The notes beneath the pieces were generated by a model. The model did no database searches and was not told the DNA's origin. It saw only the letters and a list, made by a program, of their open reading frames with translations. 64,000 nucleotides of DNA from Anastrepha obliqua (lineage: Eukaryota > Arthropoda > Insecta > Diptera > Tephritidae): positions 28,171,792-28,235,791 of the forward strand of contig NC_072892.1 of the NCBI RefSeq assembly GCF_027943255.1, read 5' to 3'. Made by a program: the position numbers and the translations under genes. Below, piece by piece: positions 23,111 through 33,500 of the stretch (the stretch's first letter is position 1; every line of letters starts with the position of its first letter).

Positions 23111-23247
23111 CTGGCTTGGCCAGCCATTGGTCTAAATGTCGTCAACAACATTTCTTTGTCTTTCTTCTTGCTTGTGCGAATTTGATAGGCACCTTGGGAG
23201 GGTTGCTATGCTACATTAGAATATATATATTATATAATGGACGCATA

Positions 23248-23547
23248 CACCCTTTACGGATGTTTGGCCGAGCTCCTCCTCGTGTTTGTGACATGCGTCT
23301 TGATATTGCTCCACAAATGAAGGGACCTACAGTTTCAAGCCGATTCCGAACGGCAGATATTCTTTATGAGGAGGTTTTTCATGGCAGAAATACACTCGGA
23401 GGTTTGCCATTGCCTGCCGAGAAGCGAGCGTTATTAGAAAAAACTTTTTCTTAATTTTGGGTTTTCACCGAGAATCGAACCTACGTTCTCCTGAATTCCG
23501 AATGGTAGTCACGCACCAACTCATTTGGCTATGGCGGCGGCCATTTT
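23248..23547 (-). mobile_element. tRNA-derived SINE, family 1 (copy c, inverted)
   Basis: Reverse orientation. The body blocks are TTTGGCCGAGCTCCTCCTCG, AAGCCGATTCCGAACGGCAG and GGTTTGCCATTGCCTGCCGA. The tRNA-like head lies at the right (ACCGAGAATCGAACCTACGT, CCATTTGGC-like end, GGCGGCGGCC at about 23535). The AT-rich tail lies on the left at 23220-23240. It sits about 0.8 kb upstream of UBE2G1. Confidence 0.88.
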
Positions 23548-24356
23548 TATGGTCACATTACAAATAATAAAATATGGAATATTGACTTGGAAAGTTTACA
23601 ATAACGAAAATTTTAATTATATTATATATCTTAGTTGTAATAATGCTTTTTTATTGATTATTTATCATATTATATTGATAATTTTTTTGATTTATTATCT
23701 AAATTTCTATCATATTTTTTATGCGTTTTGATGTAATTTCTATGCGTTTTGATACGGTTTTCTATTAAATTTATTCATTTCTAGCATGGTTGCATACATA
23801 ATACATGAAAAGCGTTTTGGAATCAGGTGCTCTCAGCTGTGATAATTTTTAGACAATTAGCTGAGAGTGATTTTACTTATAAATCTGCAGAATGGAATTG
23901 CCTCATTTGTACCTAATTCAAACACAATTATCTTGCGGACTATCATGAAATCGTTGTCTATGCTGATTTTCATGGGAAAGTGTTAACCAAAATAAAATCA
24001 ACAAACGAAGAGAGCGAATTGCGCGTTATTACATAACATTAGAGTATTACAATGCATTCATCGAATAGACTTGATGTAATTTTGAGAAAAGAAACATGAT
24101 TATTTCCATAAGATATTGGTAGAGTTGGCAAGCATATACTGTTAAAAATCGATAAGTTTGGTTTTGCACATATCTAAGTTGTGCGGATGCTAAAATTTTG
24201 CTGTTAGGAGGAACGGAACCTCTTCGTTTGCAAAATTGTAGTGGTGGTGGAATTACACACTGTTGAGAAACTATAAGCAGCAATAGTAGTTAATATAGAT
24301 TTGTCTCAATAGAATTTAGTTTTCTTAAAAAGTGACTCAAGAACTTGGTTTAGAAA
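23548..24356. other. upstream region of the UBE2G1-type gene
   Basis: AT-rich sequence leading to the start codon at 24357. It probably includes the promoter and 5' untranslated region, but I cannot point to a core promoter element with confidence. No other gene was seen. Confidence 0.35.
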
Positions 24357-27300
24357 ATGTCTGAGTTGCAATCGTCTTTACTTTTAAAAAAACAATTAGC
24401 AGGTGAGTTTCGATATATAAATAGTTTATTTGTTCCAGTTCTCAAATATTTGATTGTGATTTCACATTATTAAGTGTTCCACCAAATATATCTCTTACAA
24501 ATGCAAAAAAACTACGCGACATGGGTACATTTAATTACCAATATTAGTAGTTCTAGTGGTTAAATTTTGGACTGACAATTGGTGTTTTAGTAAATAAAAT
24601 ATGTATGTATTGCTGAAAATTTCTTGAATTAACATGTGGTCAATAATAAGGTAAATCAATACGGAATTGGTCACAAACACCATTCCTATCACGATGCCGA
24701 AATTGGCGTGTTACCGCAGGAATAAAATGAAAACTAGCAAATTCTATATTTTCAGAAGCTCAATATCTTTAAAGCAAAAGCCCTTGTATAGCATGATTCA
24801 ATTGCACGGTTCATTAAATTTTTTGTGAATTCTAAAATTTTAATAAGCGGTGCTATCACACGAAAATACTTTTTATTTCTTCACAAATATTTATGTGGAA
24901 TCCTCCATATATCTACTAGAGTTTTGCTATTAACAAAAAAAATCAGCGTGAGGGAAAACTAAGTAGAAAATACGCACATCAAAAAACCCAAAAATTGTCG
25001 GATCTATTGTATTTATGCTGCCTCTAACTACACCAAATTTTTCATTGTAAAAGGGGGGGTGGGGGGGTTAAACTTTTCTTTGTGGCCAGAATTGATTGGT
25101 GAGCGCAGGTCTAGAGGGCGTGTTATTTCTTACCATCCCCATCGGAAAGGGTATGGACCAACATTTAACGTTATCGAACTCTTAACCTCCAAAAGTCCCT
25201 AGAGAGCATCCAGAAAATTAGTAAAATCAGGTTTTTTAAGACCATATTTGCTTATTGAAGGGAACTGTATAGCGCAAAAAAAGATATTTTGAGATTCTTT
25301 TGTCAATATCGTTCCTTTGACAGAACACCTAATTCACAGTGTATACAGTGTGCCCAAGAAGGATAGCATGCAAGATTTGCCTATCCGGTGGCTACGTCGA
25401 TTTTTTCGTATATCAGCAATATAATATGGTTTTCCCAAATTCTGTTCTGAACAACCCGGTGTTATATACCTTATTTCATCAGCAAATCAGTCAATTCCTT
25501 CATATTCGCTGATTTTCTGTATATCGTGTAGTGTTCCAATTAATAGTTCAACTATAATAGGTTAGGTATGTTATGACAAGAGAGATTTGACACTCACTTT
25601 TAAAATGTTTCATTTACGTAGGATGAAGAAAGAGGGGAAAATGTTATTATATTCTTTTCTTTAGCTCCACAAAGCAGCTAATTAGTACTGAAATAAAAAA
25701 TATTATAGGTATTGGTTATTTAATCTGCATTAAATAAAAATCCAATTTAATATTTATTTAGAATTTTTCCGATGCATATCTAACGACATAAATTAAAGCG
25801 TTTCCACGACAGTCGGTTCTACGTTACCGAAACGACCCGGATTTATATCCAAGGACTGTCACTCCAGCAGCATTCCCCGTATGTATGGGGAATGTTTATG
25901 CTGCTACAACAACAACATAAATTAAAGATTTTCTAAATTTTTGCAATTATTTGTATTGCTTCCAGATGTTGTGGTTGTTTTAGCAGTACCTTTGCCCTGT
26001 CAGTGTAGCGTAATCACCGGTCGTCTTCGTCTAGCTCATCTAACGGTAGGCCCAGGATACTAGCTCTTTCGATGGGTTGGGTCCAGAGGGGTGTTAGATG
26101 AGTGGGGGCATGTTAAAAGGTGGTTAGTGTCGTGCGGGGTGCCTTCACATGCTGGACATATGTTTAGTATGTCGGGGTCGATTCTGGATAAGTAGAAGTT
26201 TAACCTGCTATAGTATCCAGAATGTAATTGTGGCAAGGTTACGCGGGACTCTTGGGGTAATTGGAGCTCTTCGTCTACGATTGGTGGTGCTTGGACTACG
26301 ATAACGGCATTCAGGGGTCGGGAGCTTAAGAAGGTGGTGAGAGTCTCCCGATGAATGTCGTTTATGGCCTATCTGTACACTGTCCGTCATTCCCATGGCA
26401 GCCGGTTCTACGTTACCGGAATGACTCGGCTTTTTCCCGACCACGGGCTGTCGTCACAGTAAACTAGCCCTCTCTAGTGTACCGTATTGCTTCCGGATTG
26501 AAGGAGCTGCTTTAAGTTCACCAAGCTTGTAGTGAGATTTGAGCCAAAAATCGACAAATTTCATGATAGTTGTCGGGATCAGTGAGTCCCTAAAGGCGTG
26601 ATTTTGTTATATTAAAAAAATAAATGTGCCTATTCAACAAAATAAGCTATTTTTACGCCTGCACCAAATGACGCCAATTTCAAAAGTGTTAAATCTTAGG
26701 GTGAATTATAAATATATAATTTTGCGCCACCTTGCATTAGAATCCAAAAAAGCTCACCGCCATGATATGTAAAAAACAACTGGGAACATTTTAAGTCTCT
26801 AACCTCTCAGTAGATGTTCCCTTTTTTTTCTTTTTTGGAAAACAGCAAAAAATATTTGCAGCAAAGGAATATAAGAGATTAAATTGTATTCCAAAAATAT
26901 TTGGCATAAAATACTATAATAAATCTTCTAAACGAGAAGATGGCAAGATAACGCGGGTCTTAAGAGGAAGCTGATCCCTTCGTCTGAGTTTGGTGGTGGT
27001 TGGACTTCGACGAAGGCATTCGGAGGGCAGCTTATCTGCATACTGTTTGATCCAGTAAGTGTGTTTGGTCCTGGAGTTCGTCAGTGTAGTAAAAGAGTTG
27101 ACTAATGATGTACCTTAGAGGTGGTTCAGTCTATAGCAAATGCTGCTACAACATAGCAAATGCTTGCAAGGGTGGTTCCGTTAGCAGCCCAGCAGGAATT
27201 GCTTACTTCCTAACGGTAAGCTATTCTGATGAATTGACTTTTTGCTGAACCAGTTTACAGGCGGACTGGGGAATATAGGTTCACATTGAACATGAAACAT

Positions 27301-30300
27301 CAAAAAAAAGGGAATACGCACACCACAAATAGGAGGAACAAAGGGTGTAAGTACGATCGGTAATTATATTGATGGTTAAGATATTCTTTGCCCTCTGGGG
27401 CGAAATAAAAGTTCACCTGAATTTCCGAATAACGCCATAAATTGCGGCATAGATATTGCTGTGCTTGAGCAATATGAACCCGAAAACGTCCCCTCTCCTT
27501 CCTCAGCATCACAGGTGATGACTCTTATCACATGCTCGTGTGCTTTATAGGCCAACATAAGCCGTAGTTCTCCTGTAGGATATTCCTGGCTGAAAACCCT
27601 AATATCGGTATTGCTGAAATTAGGCAAAATTATGCTTTTAGTTCTTCAAAGGAATAAATAACTTGGAAGCATTTTGGTTGCTGTAATGTTCTAAGATTCT
27701 GGTAGCCATACGTCAATCATAGAAGCCCTCCTCCTCCTGCTCCACCTCTCTGCCGCTTAGGCCTAACAGAGGACTTGTGAAGCCTCCAGAAATTTAGGGG
27801 GGGGGAACCTCTTACTGGCGCTGGCGATCTGATCTAGTACCACTAAATCACGGCCCCCTATGAAGCCAAAAGTAAAGAAGGGACCAATCGCATTTATACA
27901 ACCAACCCAAGGCGATGGGTTCGGAACGTACTCCGAGGCCGAGGACTGCCAGTGTTTTAACGAGTACAGTCACGGCGTTAAACCACCAGCTCAAATGTCC
28001 GAAATCCAAATATCAGTATAACAAAAAGGGGCCGTCCAAAAATGGAAGAAAAGTTCGTCATATCTCGTATTTTTGCTCTGTGAGCAACTAGGAATGTCCA
28101 ACTTTCGAAATGCTTTGCGTCGACTTCGGATCAAAATTTAAGACTTTAGTTTTAAACGATTCAACATTTTCAGTTTGAAATCCATTGACCTTTCTATGAG
28201 ATTTTTGCCATCTTGCCAGCAAGGTTTGACAGAACATTCGGAATTTATCTTGCAAATAATTTTCAAATTTAGTTGATTGCGCGCCTATGAGCCTGTCTTC
28301 TTACATGTATAAATTTGATGCGCCAAAGAGACACTAAAATCCATTGACTAAAAATATTTAATTCTTTATAATCTCAAAATTACATATTACATACATATCA
28401 CCCAGAGCGACCAGAAAATAATTTAAAGGAAACAATGACTAGGTAAACGTCAAAACGCGTGTTTGACAGTAATCGGCAACAGATTTTTTGTAAAGTAATG
28501 GAGTTTGCGCAAAGTAAGCTCTTAGTAGAACATGTGACTGAATATGATATACATACTTAAAAATGTGGTTGACTTTATCTTTTTAGTATTACTCTTACTA
28601 AAGCGTGTTCTAACTCAGGACTATGATTAAGCACCACTTATATTAAATATTAATATTATAATATATATTTTTTCTTCATTTTAGAATTGAATAAGAATCC
28701 CGTTGAAGGATTTTCGGCAGGATTGATTGATGAGAATGACATATTTCGATGGGAAGTTCTTATAATAGGACCTCCGGATACACTTTAGTAAGTTGATATC
28801 TATAATATTTATTTGTTTTTTTAACAAGTAGTAGTGAAGTATGACACTGGTTTTTGCAAACAAATTATTATACTCTCCATCTTTAATATAATGCAACATA
28901 TTCCATGAAAACTTAGTCATTATTATTATACTAAGTTCGTTCAAAAAAGATGCTTTGAAAAATATTTATTTATTCCATTCTGTCAATTGGAAAGCAGGTA
29001 TGCCCATTATTGAAACCTCGGAAACCTGCCAACAAAAGGGAGTCTTATCCCCCGATAACTCTCTTCACGAAATTCTTGTGCCCAGCTACACATCAACATG
29101 GCGCCCTCAGAGTGCACAGTACCATCATAACACTGAATGCCAAAATCTGCTCTGCGAGAGGACTGTCTTAGTAGCGATGAATCTATCGAAGGCTTTCGTT
29201 ACAGTCAGCCATCTCACACTACTGGATGATATCCAAAAGATACAACCAACCATCCAACCGACGGCCCCCCGCCAGGACGAAAGAGGTGGACTGTGAAATA
29301 TTTTATCTATTAGTCTCCTATGCTAACGATGGCTAATGGTGTGCGGCAATGACATCTATAGCTTGTATTCCAAATGGAACGAATATCTCGTGAGCTCTTC
29401 TCGGTTTTTCACTGCCTGGAACCTCCAGCTTTTCCCCATTAAAGTGGTTTCATCAACTTCACTATATTTCGTTTTTATACTTTATTCAAAATATTTCAAC
29501 TAAAATTAAATGCAAATGCTTTTATCAATATCATCACTTTCCAATTTTAAGTAAGCATAACAATTCAATGGAATTGACAATAATATTGTTGTTGTTGCTG
29601 TTGTTGTAGCAGCATAAACATTCCCCATACTTATGTACATACGGTGAATGCTGCTGGAGTGACAGTCCTTGGCCGGATATAAATCCGGGTCGTTTCGGTA
29701 ACGACTGTCGTGGAAACGACAATAATATTGTGTTACTGGTTGCACGCAAATGAAAATAGATATACGAACAAAAATGCAGCATTTCCTATTTTCCTTTACA
29801 TCCTTTTTTCAAAGCGTGTGGCATTATACTGATTATTACACGTACTTAGTTTGTGTGTTCAACTGTAACATAAATGTATTGACAGAAGAACCCCGATTAC
29901 AATAGTTTTCCCACCAGCTCCTACTAAGATAAATTATAGAAAGGGAATAATTTACGAATATTTATAAACACCATTAAACCCATGATAATTTTATTTTTTT
30001 TACTTGCAGTGAAGGGGGCTTTTTCAAAGCACATTTGTATTTTCCGAAGGAATACCCTCTACGCCCTCCTCGAATGAAGTTTGTGACAGAAATTTGGCAT
30101 CCCAACATTGAAAAAAATGGCGATGTTTGCATTTCCATTTTACATGAACCAGGTGATGATAAGTGGGGCTACGAAAAAGCGTCTGAACGCTGGTTGCCAG
30201 TACACACCGTTGAAACCATTTTGATATCTGTGATATCAATGCTGGCTGACCCCAACGACGAGTCTCCAGCTAATGTCGATGCTGCTAAAGAATGGAGGGA

Positions 30301-30367
30301 GTCGTATCCAGAGTTTAAAAGAAAAGTTGCCCGATGCGTCAGAAAGAGCCAAGAAGAATGTTCATAG
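24357..30367 (+). CDS. UBE2G1: ubiquitin-conjugating enzyme E2 G1-type
   Basis: Three exons: 24357-24402, 28685-28787 and 30010-30367 join to 168 codons plus stop, close to the roughly 170 residues of animal UBE2G1. The HPN motif is at residues 80-82 and the catalytic cysteine is Cys90 (NGDVCISILHEPG). The acidic-loop insertion typical of the G/Cdc34 class follows it (GDDKWGYEKASERWLP). The enzyme accepts ubiquitin from E1 and passes it, with an E3, to substrates, typically building Lys48-linked chains. The start is the ATG opening MSELQSSLL, which matches the family N-terminus. Borders are GCAG|gtgag, ttag|AA, TTA|gtaag and cag|TGAA. Introns of 4.3 and 1.2 kb are loaded with LINE and short-retroposon insertions, yet the coding sequence is intact. 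From memory the D. melanogaster counterpart is CG40045, a heterochromatic gene. Confidence 0.96.
25799..25914 (+). mobile_element. short (CAA)n-tailed retroposon, 116 bp, 13-bp target duplication
   Basis: Starts CGTTTCCACGACAGTCGGTT, contains the hairpin CATTCCCCGTATGTATGGGG, and ends CTGCTACAACAA. It is flanked by exact copies of ACATAAATTAAAG (25786-25798 and 25915-25927). A second copy with the same 5' end and its own 13-bp duplication is at 29589. The fixed 5' end, simple tail and duplications point to a SINE-like unit copied by a LINE. No clear pol III boxes. It lies in intron 1 of UBE2G1. Confidence 0.88.
25975..26465 (-). mobile_element. jockey-type LINE ORF2 C-terminus fragment
   Basis: The minus-strand translation gives FYLSRIDPDILNICPACEG then PHDTNHLLTCPH and, further on, LGLPLDELDEDDR in shifted frames. 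CPAC...H...C is the zinc-finger-like C-terminal motif of jockey/R1-type ORF2 proteins. At its minus-strand 5' side (26393-26455) it includes CAGCCGGTTCTACGTTACCG, a variant of the start of the short retroposon at 25799. Dead: stops and frameshifts. Confidence 0.7.
26930..27250 (-). mobile_element. jockey-type LINE ORF2 fragment
   Basis: Minus-strand text SKQFLLGC, PPLRYIISQLFYYTDELQD and SNHHQTQTKG parallels the thumb-to-C-terminus region in the fragment at 22741 (KQFLLEC, PPPRYIKKHLFNYTD). Frameshifted and short. It lies in intron 1 of UBE2G1. Confidence 0.6.
27300..27352 (+). mobile_element. SINE family 1, 3' end fragment
   Basis: GCACACCACAAATAGGAGGA followed by AAAGGGTGTAAGTACG matches the 3' end of SINE family 1 (compare 8615-8655). 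Nothing else of the element is present here. Confidence 0.5.
28975..29470 (+). mobile_element. jockey-type LINE reverse-transcriptase fragment
   Basis: Text VAMNLSKAFVTVSHLTLLDD matches the second RT palm block of jockey-clade LINEs (usually L-S-KAFDTV). After a deletion, YANDG-like and WNLQLFPIKV-like segments follow, corresponding to YADD and the post-palm region; the catalytic YADD is damaged. It sits in intron 2 of UBE2G1, in the same orientation as the gene. Confidence 0.68.
29589..29717 (-). mobile_element. short (CAA)n-tailed retroposon, second copy, 13-bp target duplication
   Basis: Inverted copy of the unit at 25799. The tail reads TTGTTGTTGCTGTTGTTGTA on the left, and the 5' end (CTGTCGTGGAAACG) is on the right. 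Exact GACAATAATATTG repeats flank it (29576-29588 and 29718-29730). Same start base as the first copy, which argues that the unit is complete rather than a random 5'-truncated LINE. It lies in intron 2 of UBE2G1. Confidence 0.88.
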
Positions 30368-30592
30368 AGATTTGCCGTTTTTTGTATATTTATAAACAAT
30401 TTGGTACATTAAAATCAATTATTTAATTTTTGTCATTTAACTACATATTGTCGCTACTGTGACACAATTTGCAAAATTGAAAAGCTATCGATATTTTCAA
30501 TTTGTCCTATAATATACGATTTAGCTTTGTCAAAATTAGGACATTTGCCATTTCAACGTCAGGTGCTGAAAATTAAGAAAAACATAATTTTA

Positions 30593-33500
30593 ATGATGTC
30601 CAAGGAACCGTAAGTAATTATAATCAATAATTTAATAATAAATTTCTGTCAAGGGAACGGATGTTTTCAACTTATGAATTATAGTTGCGCATGATAGCAG
30701 TAGAGTATCAATTAGGATTATTTACCAAAATTGATATAATGGAAGAATGGAACTATGTTTTTCATTTTCAAATCCGTGCAAGAAAGAACAATGAAACACG
30801 CGCAACAGACTCTAGAAGGCTTGATAGCTTTCACAACAACGAAATCTCTGCATAAGCAAAGTGTTTTAATAAAGTGTGTCAGACTCGCATGACGCCCTCT
30901 TTTGCTTTTGACAAAAAAGAAACAATTGTTAAGTTTCAATTTCAGCAAGGCGCATTCGTTAAAGGTGGTGGCATCAAAAACAATGTTCTGTACGTTTGAT
31001 TATCAAAGCAAAGTAAACAAATAACAACAGAAAACAACACTAGAAAACAAATAACGAATTCGCCTTGTTTCGTTCTGAGCTGACAGCCACATGAACACGG
31101 CGAAAGAAAAAAAAAACAAAATGAGCTGATTTACCAATACCACCTTTAATAGATTCTCCTTGGTTTATTGTCAACGCCATCTGAAAACTAACCCAGTTCA
31201 AAACTTCAAAATTTTCAAAAACAAATATGTTGAAAAATAAATGCCAAAGCAATTAAAATAAATATCCACTTGTTTTTGCAACGTATCTATATAACAAACG
31301 ACTGGGTTAATTTTAAAGAGAAACGTAAACAAACTTTTCAAAAACATATTTTGTATTTTTATTTTCTTTTTAAAAAAGTGTTATTGAATTTTACAGTGCT
31401 ATCATAAGAAGTAATATACTACAATGCCACATTGAAAAAAAGTTTACCCATTGAAGTCCCTTGTGTCCCATTATGAAAGTAAGTAATTGGTGTGCGTCTT
31501 GATGTTGCTCCACAAATAGTGAGACCTACAGCCAGCTCCGAATAGCGGAGGTTTACCATTGACTGCCGATGGCCGAACGCCATTAGATAAAAACTTATAA
31601 AATTATGGTGTTTCATGCGAGAAGATTTGAACCTATGTGCTTCCAAATAGTAGTTGCGCGCCAACCATTCTCTTAAAAAAGAATTTTAACCCCGAGGCGA
31701 GCCGAAAATTTTGGCGATTACGGAGAAGAGCTGACTCTAAGTAAAACGGGACATAAGTAGGGAAGTAGAGAAGCCTCTTTACATTCCCATGGCAGCCGAT
31801 GCTACGTTACTGGAATGACTCGGGTTTTTAAGTTATAAGTAACTTCTGCTCAAATATGAAGGAGACGGTATCAATAAAACGGTCCGCGGATGACATATGG
31901 CATATGCTCTATCGCGTGCACGTGTTTCCCAGTGGTACAAATTGTTCAAAGAGGGCCGTACATCGGTTGAAAACTTGCCTCATGAACGTCGTCCAGCAAC
32001 ATCAGTAAACGACGAAAACATCGGAAAAGTAAAGGAAATTGTGCTTGAAAATCGCACAAATCGCAAAATCGGTTAACGCTGAATATTATTTAGACGTTTT
32101 AAAGCGTTTGCGCGAGAACATTCGTCTCAAAAGGAAGGAATTGTGGGACAACAAGTCATGGTTCTTGCATCACGATAATGCACCAGCCAAGGCGAATTTA
32201 TTACAGGTGACAGCAAACACATATAAGTAAAACACTACATGTATTTGTTGTTGCGTTTGGTCCAACCATCACGTCAAAATCAGCAAGCAAGTGTAAACAT
32301 ACGAATGCAAACATACCAATACATACAAACAAAGGATATCATTTTGACGTAAGCCATACCTACGGTGAAAAATTCAGCTGGGTGAATGCTGTCACCTTAA
32401 TAAATCCACCTTGGCACCAGCTCACACATCACGTCTTGTTCGCGATTATTTGAACAAAAATAATGTTAATATCGTTCCGCAAGCACCGTATTCGCCTGAT
32501 ATGGCTCCATGTGACTTTTTCCTGTTTCCCAAGCTCAAGTTGGAAAACATTTTGAGCCAATTGAAGTCATAAAAGAGAATTCGAAGAACACACTCGAGCT
32601 TGACTTGTTTACAGTAGCACAGAAAACAAACTATGTGACATATCACACTGAAATTCGTCATGTAAGCTTATAACAGTCTTACCAAAAAACAAAAACATTT
32701 TTTTGCCATATGTCATCCGCGGAGCGTTTTATTGATACCGTCTCCTTCATATTTGAGCAGAAGATAATGTTACCACCTTAGTAGTAATCAAATCTAAATA
32801 ATTGTATTGCGAGTTTCTAAAATTTTTAGTGAGTTAGTAGCAGAATGATTACGATATTGATTTTCTCATTCAACCATTCATTCATGGACCATGAACCGTA
32901 ATTATTTATTTTTTACTCTAAGATATTAAAATTTGACATTTTTGAGTAAGGATGATACAGGACCCGCCATCTATCGTTACGGATTTGAACTAGGTATTAT
33001 ATAAGAATGGTAACACTTAGCTGTCATCTGATTTGACAGAAAATTAGTTTTATTCTTCCGCTGAAGGAAAATGGTTGTGTATACGCTCAAAGAACGCTGG
33101 GAAGAAGAAAAGCACCGATTGAAGCGTTTGTGCGTTACTTTGCGAAAAAGTAAGAAAAACTGGGTTGCTTATTGACAAACCAACGCGTGACCGACCAAAA
33201 ACCGTGCGTACACCCGAAAACATTGCTGCTGTGGCCGAGATACCTTGGTATGGTAGCCGAGGCAGCCATATGAATGAGGTTGAATTCCATCATTAAACGG
33301 AAGGATTGTACTTCAAAATAAAAAAAACAGTTTGGAAAAATATTGAGTAGTTTCTTTTTTATAGCATTTTTAATTCTGTTAAGTTATACGGCGGACCCTA
33401 TATAATACATTGTTGCGCCTTCTGAATTCGCCGTGTCGTCGGAGCTCATGAATAAACATGCAAAAGGAAGGGGAATTACTTGTTTGTGAAGAGGAAGAGT

